A stretch of 42,391 bases of DNA from Slackia heliotrinireducens. GTDB taxonomy: Bacteria; Actinomycetota; Aquicultoria; DYIV01. Location: positions 1 to 42,391 of the forward strand of contig DYIV01000009.1 in the NCBI GenBank assembly GCA_020723435.1, given 5' to 3'. Under the pieces are notes generated by a model that was not told the origin of the DNA, made no database searches, and saw only the letters and a list, made by a program, of their open reading frames with translations. The position numbers and the translations under genes were made by a program. Below, piece after piece: positions 15,575-24,355 of the stretch. The stretch's first letter is position 1. Every line of letters starts with the position of its first letter.

Positions 15575-18500
15575 TTGTACCTCAAATCCCTGATCCTTCG
15601 CGGGTTCAAGTCGTTTGCCGACAAGACAGCACTCAGTCTGGAGCCGGGAGTTACCGTGGTTGTCGGCCCCAACGGCAGCGGCAAGAGCAACATCGCCGAC
15701 GCCATTCTCTGGGTGCTCGGCGAGCAAAGCGCGCGGAGTCTGCGTGGCGGCTCGATGGAAGACGTCATCTTCGCCGGGAGCGCGGGCAGGGACCCAGTCG
15801 GCGTCTCGGAAGTCTCGTTGGTCTTGGACAACTCCGACCACACTCTCCCCATTGAGTTCTCCGAGGTCACTTTGTCGCGCCGCATGTTCCGTAGTGGCGA
15901 GAGCGAGTACATGATCAACAACTCGCCATGCCGGCTTCTGGACATTCAAGAGCTCCTCGCCGACAGCGGCTTGGGCCGAGACACGTCGTCGATCATCAGC
16001 CAGGGCGGTCTCGATGACACCGTCAACTGCAAGCCCGAGGACCGGCGCGTGCTGGTGGAGGAGGCAGCCGCCGTCGTGAAGCACCGCCGTCGGAAGGAGC
16101 GGGCGACGAAGAAGCTTGACCTGATGGAGAGCAGCCTACTTCGAGCCAAGGACGTGCTCGCCGAGGTCAACCGGCAGCTGAAGCCCTTGGAGCGACAAGC
16201 GGAGGCGGCCAGCGAATACGAATCGCTCGCCAAGGAGCTTCGTGATGGCCAAATCGCGTTGGCCGTCATCGAACTGCGAACCATCAAAGGGGAGTGGGAG
16301 AAGCTCATCGCCGAGGAGGAAGAGGCGACGAAGCTGCTCGAGAAGCTCCGAGAGGAACTGGCCACCAAGGACGAGCAGGTTCGAAGCCTCCAGGGAGCTC
16401 TCGAGGCCAAGGGCCTCTACGCGGGTGATCTCGGTGAGCAGCGAAGGCGGCTCCAGGCGAGCTTGGAGCGCATCAACAGCGGCCTGCTCCTCCTCGAAGA
16501 AAAAGGCAAGAACCTCATAGAGCGCGCGAGCGACCTGCGCGCGAAGATCCATCACAGCGAGTCCAAACTCGCCGGTCTCCGTCGGGAAATGAAGCGGCTG
16601 CAGGACGAGAAGAAGACTGGAGAGGCGCAGCTGACCGCGCTCTATGCCGATCTTGCCGACGAGCGGCGCGCCGCCGAAATCGTCAAGAAGCGGCGGATCG
16701 CCGCGGCCGAGTCCGTTGAGACACTGGACGGGGCGATCAATCAGAACAAGTCGGTGCTGGCCGACAACCAGAAGTCGATCCAGTCGCTGAAGGGGCACGT
16801 GAAGAGCCTCTCCCTACAGCGCGAGTTCCTAACGGCCAGAGAGGCCGGGGTCGCGACGCGTCTCGACGAAACGCAAGGGCAGCAGGGTGGAGCGCAAGAA
16901 GTGGAGGCGAAGGCGTTGGTCGTCCTGAGCGGCCGGCGCACTAAGCTTGAATCGGCTCAAGAACAGATAGACACCATCGCCGGACAGATCGAGGGTTCGC
17001 GCCTGGAAGTATCGCAGAAGGCGGCGGCCATGGCCGAGATACAGGCGAAGATCTCGGCTCTCGAAGGGCTCTCGAAGCCATTCGCGGCCGCCTCGCCTGC
17101 CCTGGCCTGGCTCCTGAGCCAGGAGCACAAACTGAGCGGCTTGATAGGCATGGTGGGAGATCTCATATCTGTCTCGCGCGGCTACGAGAAGGTCGTCGAA
17201 GTGGCGCTGGGCAGCGATCTGTTCTGCGTGGTGACCAAGGACGCGAAGTCGACCCGCAAGGCCGTCGACTTCTTGCGCGAGAAGAAGGCCGGCGAGATTG
17301 CGTTCATTGCGACCTCCAAGGCGAAGGCGCGCCTTCCGAAAGAGTCGGGCCAGCAGATTGGGCGGCCGCTCGTCTACTTGGTCAAGTGCAGGCCTGAAGT
17401 GAAGAACGTCGTGGCACTGCTTCTGAAGGATACGTACCTCGTTGAGACACTGGACGAGGCCTTGAAGGCGTCCGGATCTGAGGGCCGGCGATATGTGACG
17501 CCCCAGGGCGAGGTCGTGTGGCCCAACGGAAAGGTGAGCCTCGGCGCGATGCCTGAGGGAGGAGCGGGAATGCTTCTGCGCAAGCGGGAGCTCGCCGATC
17601 TCCGCACGCAGCTCAAGAAGGTGCGCGGCGCCCATCAGTCCGCCAAGAAGACCGTGGACGCGCTCGAAGCGAAGCTCGAGAAGACACGGGCGCGCGCCAT
17701 CGAGCTCTCCACCTCGGTTCAGACCGCCGAGGACGCGGCCACGGAGGCTTCCGCCAAGGTGCGGGTGATCGCGGGCGATCTTGAGAGGATGGAGAAGGAG
17801 AAGGGAGATTTGGCCAAGGAGCTTGCGCGTGTTGCCACCGAATTGCGCCGCGAGGAGCCGCAATCCTCTCAACTCGAGAAGGAGAACACCCGGATAGAGA
17901 AAGAGCTGCTCGGCCTGGAGAAGAAGCTCGTCGTGGCGAAGAAAGACCACGACGAGCGATACCGCGAGGAGTTGGAGAAAGGACAGGTCCTTTCGCAGTG
18001 TCAGGTGGACATCGCCTCGTTGACCGAGCGCAGCATCTACATCAAACGGCGGGAGATGACGATCGGAACCGAGGTAAACGAACTCGAGACGACCAGGACG
18101 AAGGAGTACGAAATCGCTCGAGCCCTGGACGGCCTCCGGGAGAGAATCAAACCGGTGCACGAGATGTACGCGGCCCTGCTCCAGACGGCGGAGGCCTGGG
18201 AAGCGAGGCTTTCCGAGCAGGCAGTGGCGGAGCAGGCCGATGCCGCAAGCTTGCGCGAAAAGCTGCACGAGGCCCAGGAGGTCACGCGAGGACTGAGCGC
18301 CCGCATCGAAGAGGTCGGGAGCCGCGTGGCGGAACTGCGTGTGACCAAAGGCCAGCTCGAGTTGCGTGTGAACGCAGCGGTCAAGGAGATAGTCGAGGAA
18401 TACAACATTCCGATCGAGCAGGCTCTGAAGCGCAGGGTGGCCGCGGAGGAGCGCGACCGGCTTCACCAGAAGGTTCGCGCTCTGCGAGGAAAGGTCGCGC

Positions 18501-19111
18501 GGCTTGGAGCTGTCAATCCGATTGCCATGGAGGAGTACCGCCGACTGAACGAGCGGCGAGAGTTTCTGGCGGCCCAAGTTGAAGACCTGACGCGCAGCAA
18601 GAAGGCGCTGGGCAAAGTGGTCGACGCAATCGAGCGGAAGATGAAGGACCAATTCATGGTCACATTCGAGGAGGTCAATCGGCATTTCCAGGCCGTCTTC
18701 GCGATCCTCTTCCCGGGAGGCCGCGCGGAGCTGTTTCTGACCGACCCAGACGACCCGTTCACGACGGGCGTCGATATCGAAGCGCAGCCCAGTGGCAAGA
18801 AGCTCCAGAAGATGTCGCTGTTGTCCGGGGGCGAGCGGGCGCTCGTCGCCACGGCGCTGCTCTTCGCGCTGCACCACACACGCCCCAGTCCGTTCTACGT
18901 GCTCGACGAGGTCGAGGCCGCACTCGACGACCTGAACCTGCAGCGCTTTGTCGGTCTAGTACAGAATCTGAAGACCAAGACGCAGTTTGTTATCATCACC
19001 CACCAGCGCAGGACGATGGAGACCGCCGATTGTCTCTACGGGGTCTCCATGCAGGCTGACGGCGTGTCCCGCCTGGTCAGCCAGAAGCTCTCCGCCAAGG
19101 AGGCCAGCTAG
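15575..19111 (+). CDS. smc: Chromosome segregation ATPase SMC
   Basis: SMC dimers form rings that compact and segregate the chromosome with ScpA/ScpB, which are not in the window. The 1178-residue length is standard. The N-terminal head has LRGFKSFADKT and Walker A GPNGSGKSN (residues 31-39). A long coiled coil surrounds a hinge at about 495-655 (LSGLIGMVGDLISVSRGYEK). The C-terminal head has the ABC signature LLSGGERALVATALLFAL and Walker B FYVLDEVEAALDDLN. Start is TTG 15575, with AAGGGGACC just upstream giving a good ribosome site; MYLKSLILRGFKSF is the canonical opening. ftsY overlaps the stop by 1 bp. Confidence 0.97.
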   Translation: MYLKSLILRGFKSFADKTALSLEPGVTVVVGPNGSGKSNIADAILWVLGEQSARSLRGGSMEDVIFAGSAGRDPVGVSEVSLVLDNSDHTLPIEFSEVTLSRRMFRSGESEYMINNSPCRLLDIQELLADSGLGRDTSSIISQGGLDDTVNCKPEDRRVLVEEAAAVVKHRRRKERATKKLDLMESSLLRAKDVLAEVNRQLKPLERQAEAASEYESLAKELRDGQIALAVIELRTIKGEWEKLIAEEEEATKLLEKLREELATKDEQVRSLQGALEAKGLYAGDLGEQRRRLQASLERINSGLLLLEEKGKNLIERASDLRAKIHHSESKLAGLRREMKRLQDEKKTGEAQLTALYADLADERRAAEIVKKRRIAAAESVETLDGAINQNKSVLADNQKSIQSLKGHVKSLSLQREFLTAREAGVATRLDETQGQQGGAQEVEAKALVVLSGRRTKLESAQEQIDTIAGQIEGSRLEVSQKAAAMAEIQAKISALEGLSKPFAAASPALAWLLSQEHKLSGLIGMVGDLISVSRGYEKVVEVALGSDLFCVVTKDAKSTRKAVDFLREKKAGEIAFIATSKAKARLPKESGQQIGRPLVYLVKCRPEVKNVVALLLKDTYLVETLDEALKASGSEGRRYVTPQGEVVWPNGKVSLGAMPEGGAGMLLRKRELADLRTQLKKVRGAHQSAKKTVDALEAKLEKTRARAIELSTSVQTAEDAATEASAKVRVIAGDLERMEKEKGDLAKELARVATELRREEPQSSQLEKENTRIEKELLGLEKKLVVAKKDHDERYREELEKGQVLSQCQVDIASLTERSIYIKRREMTIGTEVNELETTRTKEYEIARALDGLRERIKPVHEMYAALLQTAEAWEARLSEQAVAEQADAASLREKLHEAQEVTRGLSARIEEVGSRVAELRVTKGQLELRVNAAVKEIVEEYNIPIEQALKRRVAAEERDRLHQKVRALRGKVARLGAVNPIAMEEYRRLNERREFLAAQVEDLTRSKKALGKVVDAIERKMKDQFMVTFEEVNRHFQAVFAILFPGGRAELFLTDPDDPFTTGVDIEAQPSGKKLQKMSLLSGGERALVATALLFALHHTRPSPFYVLDEVEAALDDLNLQRFVGLVQNLKTKTQFVIITHQRRTMETADCLYGVSMQADGVSRLVSQKLSAKEAS

Positions 19112-20052
19112 TGGCTGCCGGTGGATGGTTTGACCGCCTCACCAGCGGGATGTTGAAGACCCGCGAGAACCTGACGGGCAGGCTCAAGGGCGCGCTTTCG
19201 CGTTCCGCGCCCGGGAGCAACGAGTTCTGGGAAGAGGTGGAGGAGTCTCTCATCTCAGCGGACGTGGGAGTTGCGGCGACCACTTCGATAGTCGAGGAAG
19301 TTCGGCGGGAGGCCCGCGAACAGGGCATGACCGCATTGGATGAGCTGACAGGCGCGCTGAAGCGCCATATAGCGGCTTCACTGGGGAGCCGAGCCGCCGT
19401 GGACGTGGCCAGGGGAGAGGGATCGCTTGCGGTGCTCGTCGTGGGCGTGAACGGAACGGGGAAGACGACAACGATCGCCAAGCTTGCCAGGCAGGCGAGG
19501 GAGAACGGGCTCAAGGTCATACTGGCGGCGGCAGACACGTTTCGGGCCGCGGCCATCGAGCAATTGGAGGAGTGGGGCAGACGCGTCGGCTGCGATGTGG
19601 TCAAGCACGAGCGTGGCGCCGATCCGGCGGCGGTTGTCTATGACGCGCTCCAGGCGGCGCGCGCCAGGGGGATCGACCGCGTCTTCATCGACACGGCCGG
19701 CAGGCTCCACACGTACGTGAACCTCATGGAGGAGCTGAAGAAGGTGAAGCGCGTGGCCGAGCGGGAGTCGCAGGGCAGGATCGCCACGCTGCTGGTGATG
19801 GACGCGACTACGGGCCAGAACGGCATCGCTCAAGCCAAGCTCTTTGACGAGGCGCTCTCGGTCGATGCCATTGTGCTGACGAAGCTCGATGGCACCGCGA
19901 AGGGCGGCATTGTGGTTGCCATCGAACAAGACCTCGGGATTCCGGTCGGCTATGTAGGCGTTGGCGAAACGGCGGAGGATCTTCATTCTTTCGACCCCCA
20001 AGAGTTTGCCGCCGCCCTGATCGGCTCCGAAGCGGCGGAGATCGCGTCATGA
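19111..20052 (+). CDS. ftsY: Signal recognition particle receptor FtsY
   Basis: FtsY is the membrane-associated GTPase that receives ribosome-SRP complexes. The 313-residue protein consists mainly of the NG domain, with a short N-terminus and no long acidic A domain. GTPase motifs are GVNGTGKTTTIAKLARQ, DTFRAAAIEQLEEWG, FIDTAGRLHT and VLTKLDGTAKGG; the end YVGVGETAEDLHSFDPQEF is diagnostic for FtsY rather than Ffh. GTG 19111 overlaps the smc stop by one base, so smc and ftsY are coupled. The next gene overlaps by 4 bp. Confidence 0.96.
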   Translation: MAAGGWFDRLTSGMLKTRENLTGRLKGALSRSAPGSNEFWEEVEESLISADVGVAATTSIVEEVRREAREQGMTALDELTGALKRHIAASLGSRAAVDVARGEGSLAVLVVGVNGTGKTTTIAKLARQARENGLKVILAAADTFRAAAIEQLEEWGRRVGCDVVKHERGADPAAVVYDALQAARARGIDRVFIDTAGRLHTYVNLMEELKKVKRVAERESQGRIATLLVMDATTGQNGIAQAKLFDEALSVDAIVLTKLDGTAKGGIVVAIEQDLGIPVGYVGVGETAEDLHSFDPQEFAAALIGSEAAEIAS

Positions 20053-20552
20053 GGACGTACGTTCTGGCGGCGCTCGTTTTGGCGTCATGGATGGGCAACG
20101 GCGTCTACTGCTCTCGCATCGCCAAGCGCGCGTGGGCCTTACCGACCGCGGATGAAGAAGCACTCGTGGCCGCCTACAACCGAATGCGAAAGAAGAAGTA
20201 CACGCTCCAGCAGCTGAGGGAGCAGATTCCCCAACTCGAGACGACCGTGCCGGGGCTGCGCTACACTGCGCTTGTCCCCCTGGCCATCGCGGCGACATTT
20301 GTCCTCAATGCGCTCGTGAGGGTCTTGTGGATCCAGGACGGCACCGCGGGCGTCTGGGTTTCAGTCGGGCTCATCTTCGGGCCGATTGCCGTGACGGTCT
20401 ACCTCTTGTCATGGGAACAAGGGCTGCAACTGGCAAGACTCAAAGAGGTCACCGAGGGCCCCAGCGGGCATCGCGTGGCCGAGATGCGGGCCAAGTTCGA
20501 GCGGCAGACGGGGGACGAAGAGGGCGCCGGGCGGGGGTCCGAAGGCAGCTAG
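20049..20552 (+). CDS. Unknown small membrane protein between ftsY and ffh
   Basis: I do not recognise this 167-residue protein. It starts with ATG in an ATGA overlap with ftsY. A first hydrophobic stretch is at residues 3-21 (TYVLAALVLASWMGNGVYC); two more lie at about 74-96 (VPLAIAATFVLNALVRVLW) and 101-123 (GVWVSVGLIFGPIAVTVYLL). Between the first two is a charged, probably helical cytoplasmic or coil region (ALVAAYNRMRKKKYTLQQL), and the C-terminal 40 residues are hydrophilic and acidic (RQTGDEEGAGRGSEGS). Three membrane spans are likely. Its tight position between the SRP receptor and SRP GTPase genes suggests co-expression with protein targeting, but a functional link is only inference. 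Confidence 0.75.
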   Translation: MRTYVLAALVLASWMGNGVYCSRIAKRAWALPTADEEALVAAYNRMRKKKYTLQQLREQIPQLETTVPGLRYTALVPLAIAATFVLNALVRVLWIQDGTAGVWVSVGLIFGPIAVTVYLLSWEQGLQLARLKEVTEGPSGHRVAEMRAKFERQTGDEEGAGRGSEGS

Positions 20553-20569
20553 GCTCAGGGGGAAGTCGC

Positions 20570-21913
20570 GTGTTCGACAGCCTTTCCGGAAGAATCCAAG
20601 GTATCTTCAAGAAACTGCGCGGCAAAGGTCACCTCACCGAGGCGGACGTCGACGCCGTAATGCGCGAGGTGAGGCTCGCCCTGCTCGAGGCCGACGTGAA
20701 CTTCAAGGTCGTCAAGTCGTTCGTAGCCCGGGTGCGTGAGCGCTGCGTCGGTGGCGAAGTTCTCGAGAGCCTGACGCCGGCGCAACAAGTGATCAAGGTC
20801 GTCGACGAAGAACTGACGGCCCTGATGGGCGGCTCGGCAGCGACCCTGACGCTCGCGCCGCGGCCCCCGACTGTGATCATGGTCGCGGGTCTTCAGGGCT
20901 CCGGCAAGACGACCGCGTGCGCGAAGTTGGCTTACCACCTCAAGAAACAAGGTCGGCAGCCGCTGCTCGTCGCCTGCGACGTGTACCGTCCGGCGGCGAT
21001 AGACCAGCTCGAGGCGCTAGGGTCGGAGATGAACGCTCCCGTGTGGCGCCGAGACGGCACCGACGTCGTCGAAATCGCACGTTCCGGAATCTCCCGCGCC
21101 AACGAGATCGGCGCGGATGTGGTCATCATCGACACGGCGGGCCGTCTGCACGTCGACAAAGAGATGATGGACGAGGTCGCGCGCCTTCGCGACGAGGTCA
21201 AGCCGCACCAGATCCTGCTCGTCGTCGACGCGATGACCGGCCAAGACGCCGTGAATGTGGCCGTCGCCTTTCAGGAGCGTCTCGACTTCGACGGGGTGAT
21301 ATTGACCAAGCTCGACGGCGATGCGCGCGGCGGAGCGGCGCTGTCGGTCAAGGCGGTCACGGGCAAGCCGGTCAAGTTCGCCAGCCTGGGTGAGAAGATC
21401 GACTCGCTCGGTGTCTTCTATCCCGACCGCATGGCCTCGAGGATTCTGGGCATGGGTGACGTTCTGACGCTCATCGAGAAGGCTGAAGCGTCGATGGACC
21501 AGAAGCGCGCCGCGGAGCTTGAGGAGAAGCTGCGAGCGGCGCAGTTCACTTTCGACGACTTCCTCGATCAGATGCAGCAGGTTAGAGAGATGGGTCCGAT
21601 CAGCCAGCTCGTGAGCATGGTCCCCGGCCTGGAGAAACTCGCGGGCAAGGGCGTCGCGCTGGAGGAGAAGGATCTCGAGCGCATCGAGGCCATCATCCGG
21701 TCGATGACTCCCCAGGAGCGGGCGAATCCTCAAGTCATCAGCGGGAGCCGTCGTGCGCGGATCGCGGAGGGAAGTGGAACGACGACGGGGCAAGTGAATC
21801 AATTGCTGAAGCAGTTCGCCGCGACGCGCAAGATGATGAAGCAGATGGGGAAGATGGCCAAACGCGGCAAGGGCCGCGGCATGCCGATGGGGATGCCGCC
21901 GTTCGGTGCGTAG
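20570..21913 (+). CDS. ffh: Signal recognition particle GTPase Ffh
   Basis: Ffh binds signal sequences and 4.5S/SRP RNA and hands ribosomes to FtsY. The track frame begins at 20327, but Ffh sequence starts FDSLSGRIQGIFKKLRGKG, so I use GTG 20570 with GGGGGAAG about 6 bases upstream (447 residues). The N domain is followed by GTPase motifs GLQGSGKTTACAKLAYHL, DVYRPAAIDQLEALG, IIDTAGRLHVD and LTKLDGDARGGAAL. The M domain from about residue 300 holds GMGDVLTLIEKAE and a Met-rich end (MMKQMGKMAKRGKGRGMPMG). No SRP RNA gene is visible nearby. Confidence 0.96.
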   Translation: MFDSLSGRIQGIFKKLRGKGHLTEADVDAVMREVRLALLEADVNFKVVKSFVARVRERCVGGEVLESLTPAQQVIKVVDEELTALMGGSAATLTLAPRPPTVIMVAGLQGSGKTTACAKLAYHLKKQGRQPLLVACDVYRPAAIDQLEALGSEMNAPVWRRDGTDVVEIARSGISRANEIGADVVIIDTAGRLHVDKEMMDEVARLRDEVKPHQILLVVDAMTGQDAVNVAVAFQERLDFDGVILTKLDGDARGGAALSVKAVTGKPVKFASLGEKIDSLGVFYPDRMASRILGMGDVLTLIEKAEASMDQKRAAELEEKLRAAQFTFDDFLDQMQQVREMGPISQLVSMVPGLEKLAGKGVALEEKDLERIEAIIRSMTPQERANPQVISGSRRARIAEGSGTTTGQVNQLLKQFAATRKMMKQMGKMAKRGKGRGMPMGMPPFGA

Positions 21914-21978
21914 CGAGGCAGGGAAGCGCACGCGCGGGAGCCGGTCATCGGGCTATGGGGCCGGTTGTGAAGAAGACC

Positions 21979-22008
21979 TTGGCCGCAGCCCGTCAACTCG
22001 GGTATAAT
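21979..22008 (+). promoter_or_regulatory. Promoter of the rpsP operon
   Basis: TTGGCC (21979-21984) and a perfect TATAAT (22003-22008) are separated by 18 bp, with rpsP starting 46 bp downstream of the -10. This is the best-matching vegetative promoter in the window. Confidence 0.65.
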
Positions 22009-22054
22009 CTACCGCCGTGGCTCAATTCGACGAGATGCGAGAGGTGGTGAGACG

Positions 22055-22651
22055 TTGCCAGTAAAGATACGACTGAGTCGAACCGGAGGGAAGAAGAAGG
22101 CATTCTACCGTGTTGTCGTGGCCGACGCTCGGACGCCCCGTGACGGGCGCTTCATTGACTTGATCGGGCGCTACGATCCGCGGAGGGAGCCGTCCCTCGT
22201 AGAGATAGATGCCGACAAGGCCAAGGACTGGATGTCCAAGGGAGCGCAGCCAACACAGCCCGTGGTGAAGCTTCTCGAGATCGCGGGCGTGCTTCCAGCC
22301 CGACCCACCAAGGACAAGAAGCCCAAAGAGAAGCTCTCGAAGAAGGCGGCGGCCAAGAAGGCGGAAGCTGAGGCGACGCCGGAGGCGGCCGCTCCCCAGG
22401 CGGAGACGGCCGAAGCTGCCTCCGAGGAGGCGCAGGTCGAGCCCCCCACGGTAGAAGAGGCAGCAACGGAAGAGACCGCTGAGGTAGCCGACGAGGGTGA
22501 GGCCGCTGCCGGCAAGCAAGAAGTCGAGCAAGCCGAAGTGAAGGCCGAGACGGACGAGGCACAGGCCGATGAGTCCTCAAGTGACGAGGCGGAAGAGACG
22601 GCGGAAGTAGCTGAGCCGGAGACCGAGGGCGGTTCGGAGGAGAAGTCTTGA
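22055..22651 (+). CDS. rpsP: 30S ribosomal protein bS16 with long acidic C-terminal tail
   Basis: Residues 1-88 are a normal bS16: MPVKIRLSRTGGKKKAFYRV, DGRFIDLIGRYDPRREPS and GAQPTQPVVKLLEIAGV. The TTG start has GAGGTGG about 9 bases upstream. After residue about 88 comes a Lys-rich stretch (KDKKPKEKLSKKAAAKKA), then about 90 residues dominated by Glu, Ala, Thr and Val, strongly acidic and low complexity. Typical bS16 is 80-100 residues; here it is 198. The tail is in frame and ends exactly at the overlap with khpA (TTGA), so it is not an obvious read-through artefact. Confidence 0.93.
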   Translation: MPVKIRLSRTGGKKKAFYRVVVADARTPRDGRFIDLIGRYDPRREPSLVEIDADKAKDWMSKGAQPTQPVVKLLEIAGVLPARPTKDKKPKEKLSKKAAAKKAEAEATPEAAAPQAETAEAASEEAQVEPPTVEEAATEETAEVADEGEAAAGKQEVEQAEVKAETDEAQADESSSDEAEETAEVAEPETEGGSEEKS

Positions 22652-22878
22652 CGGATCTGCTGGCCTACCTTGTCCGCCACATCGTCGACGACGCGGACGC
22701 CGTCAGGATCACGCGCGGTGATCAACCGGGCTACATCGAACTGCTGATTGAGGTGGCTCCGGAGGACATCGGCAAGGTGATCGGCAAGTCGGGCCGAGTA
22801 ATCAAGGCGCTACGCACGCTGATGCGCGCGGCGGGCCTTCGCGAAGATAAGAAAGTCCTCGTAGAGGTTGTCGAGTAG
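22648..22878 (+). CDS. khpA: KH-domain RNA-binding protein KhpA (YlqC)
   Basis: This 76-residue KH-domain protein has the GxxG loop in GKVIGKSGRVIKALRTLMRA. It binds RNA, usually with KhpB, and affects small RNAs and cell division in Gram-positive bacteria. It starts at TTG 22648, overlapping the rpsP stop by 4 bp. The rpsP-khpA-rimM-trmD order is conserved in Gram-positive genomes. Confidence 0.92.
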   Translation: MTDLLAYLVRHIVDDADAVRITRGDQPGYIELLIEVAPEDIGKVIGKSGRVIKALRTLMRAAGLREDKKVLVEVVE

Positions 22879-22912
22879 GCGGCCGCAAGGCCACAAGCGG
22901 CGGTGAACTCAC

Positions 22913-23449
22913 GTGGTCAGGCCAACCGAAGTTGCCGTCGCGCGTCTGATGAAGCCCCACGGCGTGCGAGGCGAAGTCGAGGCGAAAGCTCTCACGCCTG
23001 ATCCCGATCGCATCAGACCCGGCAGCAGCTTTCAGCTTTCGCCGGCGAGATCGGACTTCCCCGATGTGTCGGTTGAGGGCGTTCGCGCCAAGAAGGATCG
23101 ACTGATTATCAAGTTCGCGGGCATAGACGATCGCGAGACGGCCGCGAGGCTCCACGGCGCGCTCATGATGGTTCCCGTCGACGAACTACCCGCCCTGGAT
23201 GAGAATACCTACTACCATTTCGACCTCATTGGCCTGCGCGTCGTGACGAGTCGAGGGCGCCCGTTGGGACGGCTGGAGGAGATCATCGAGACGGGAGCCA
23301 ATGACGTCTACTTGGTGCGCGACGACCCGGGTGATGAAGCGCTGATTCCGGCTCTCAGATCCGTCATCGTCGCCGTCGACCTCGAGGAGGGCGTCATGGT
23401 CATCGAACCCATGGCGGGGCTTCTGCCGGAGGACGCCGATGAGGATTGA
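22913..23449 (+). CDS. rimM: Ribosome maturation factor RimM
   Basis: RimM helps assemble the 30S head around uS19 and 16S rRNA helices 31 and 33b. The 178-residue protein has an N-terminal beta-barrel beginning [21 protein letters not shown] and a C-terminal PRC-barrel ([20 protein letters not shown], then [10 protein letters not shown] and [20 protein letters not shown]). The start is GTG 22913, with only a weak GGCGGTGA ribosome site. It overlaps trmD by 11 bp. Confidence 0.93.
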   Translation: MVRPTEVAVARLMKPHGVRGEVEAKALTPDPDRIRPGSSFQLSPARSDFPDVSVEGVRAKKDRLIIKFAGIDDRETAARLHGALMMVPVDELPALDENTYYHFDLIGLRVVTSRGRPLGRLEEIIETGANDVYLVRDDPGDEALIPALRSVIVAVDLEEGVMVIEPMAGLLPEDADED

Positions 23450-24134
23450 CGTCGTGACGATCTTCCCGAGCATGTTCGAGTCGTACATGGCCGAGTCGAT
23501 GTTGCGCCTGGCACAAGAGCGGGGGATCGCGCGCGTAGAGGTGCACGACCTTCGGAACTACACCACGGACCGGCATCGCCAGGTCGATGATGAGCCATAC
23601 GGAGGAGGACCGGGCATGGTCATGAAGCCGGAACCCTTCTTCGCGGCGGTGGAAGATCTGGCCGATCGGTTCGGCGCGGCCCAGGAGACCATCATGATGT
23701 CGCCTCGCGGCGAGCCGCTGACACAGGCTGTGCTCGAGGACTTGGCCGGGGCGTCGCAGTTGGTGTTGCTCTGTGGACGCTATGAGGGCGTCGATGAGCG
23801 CGTCCACGAGCACCTTGCTACGCGCGAGGTGTCAATCGGCGATTACGTGCTGACGGGCGGGGAGCTGCCGGCGATGGTCCTCATCGACGGCGTCGTCAGA
23901 CTGCTGGCAGGAGTCCTCGGCGACCACACGTCGGTTCAGGAAGAGACCTTCTCCGGCGGCCTTCTGGAGTATCCGCAGTATACTCGACCTGCGACCTTTC
24001 GCGGATGGCCGGTGCCTGAGGTCCTTCTTTCAGGCAATCATTCCGAGATCGAGCGGTGGCGCGCGCAGCGGGCTCGCGAGGTGACCGAGGAGCGCAGGCC
24101 GGACTTGCTGGGTCCGGAGGCTCGCGAGAAGTGA
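23439..24134 (+). CDS. trmD: tRNA (guanine(37)-N(1))-methyltransferase TrmD
   Basis: TrmD methylates G37 next to the anticodon, using SAM, to prevent +1 frameshifting. The 231-residue SPOUT enzyme opens [17 protein letters not shown] and has [18 protein letters not shown]. The trefoil-knot SAM site is [12 protein letters not shown] plus [20 protein letters not shown], and the C-terminal domain has [24 protein letters not shown] in two adjoining pieces. The ATG lies inside rimM. A tRNA promoter follows directly after the stop. Confidence 0.96.
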   Translation: MRIDVVTIFPSMFESYMAESMLRLAQERGIARVEVHDLRNYTTDRHRQVDDEPYGGGPGMVMKPEPFFAAVEDLADRFGAAQETIMMSPRGEPLTQAVLEDLAGASQLVLLCGRYEGVDERVHEHLATREVSIGDYVLTGGELPAMVLIDGVVRLLAGVLGDHTSVQEETFSGGLLEYPQYTRPATFRGWPVPEVLLSGNHSEIERWRAQRAREVTEERRPDLLGPEAREK

Positions 24135-24136
24135 CC

Positions 24137-24165
24137 TTTCGAGCGAGACGGGATTTTGCTAGAAT
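24137..24165 (+). promoter_or_regulatory. Promoter upstream of tRNA-Arg
   Basis: TTTCGA (24137-24142), a 17-bp spacer and TAGAAT (24160-24165) preceded by TGC form a -35/extended -10 promoter. The predicted transcription start is near 24172, about 54 bp upstream of the mature tRNA. Confidence 0.5.
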
Positions 24166-24172
24166 CACTGTC

Positions 24173-24196
24173 GGCATACGCGGAGGCAGGTATGCC
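24173..24196 (+). other. Hairpin at the 5' end of the tRNA-Arg precursor
   Basis: GGCATAC (24173-24179) and GTATGCC (24190-24196) are perfect inverted repeats with a 10-base loop, starting right where the promoter at 24137-24165 should initiate. TTTGG follows. It could protect the precursor 5' end or act as a weak attenuator. Confidence 0.35.
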
Positions 24197-24225
24197 TTTG
24201 GCATCGAGACGACGGATTGCCCCAC

Positions 24226-24301
24226 GCGCCTGTAGCTCAGGGGACAGAGCACTGGCCTCCGGAGCCAGGTGTCGGCGGTTCGAATCCGTCCAGGCGCGCC
24301 A
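24226..24301 (+). tRNA. tRNA-Arg (anticodon CCG)
   Basis: A complete cloverleaf is visible: acceptor GCGCCTG/CAGGCGC, D arm GCTC-AGGGGACA-GAGC, anticodon stem CTGGC/GCCAG with loop CTCCGGA (anticodon CCG at 24259-24261), T arm GGCGG-TTCGAAT-CCGTC with one G-T pair, discriminator G and an encoded CCA (24299-24301). It reads CGG codons. Confidence 0.97.
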
Positions 24302-24309
24302 TTTCGATA

Positions 24310-24348
24310 CGCGGCCGGCGCTGTTGCGCCCTGGGCCGCGCGGTTTTT
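24310..24348 (+). terminator. Rho-independent terminator between the two tRNA genes
   Basis: CGCGGCC (24310-24316) pairs with GGCCGCG (24334-24340), with an inner GGCGC/GCGCC stem and TGTT loop, followed 3 bases later by TTTTT (24344-24348). This is a strong intrinsic terminator shape, and it ends only 7 bases before tRNA-Lys. Confidence 0.75.
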
Positions 24349-24355
24349 GTGTGAC

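Noticed and set aside
16829-18877. 682-residue minus-strand ORF
   Set aside because: It is antisense to the coiled-coil part of smc; its Leu/Arg/His-rich composition is the complement of Glu/Lys/Ala codons.
22879-22912. GCGGCCGC palindrome between khpA and rimM
   Set aside because: A single 8-bp palindrome in GC-rich DNA is expected by chance and has no associated structure.
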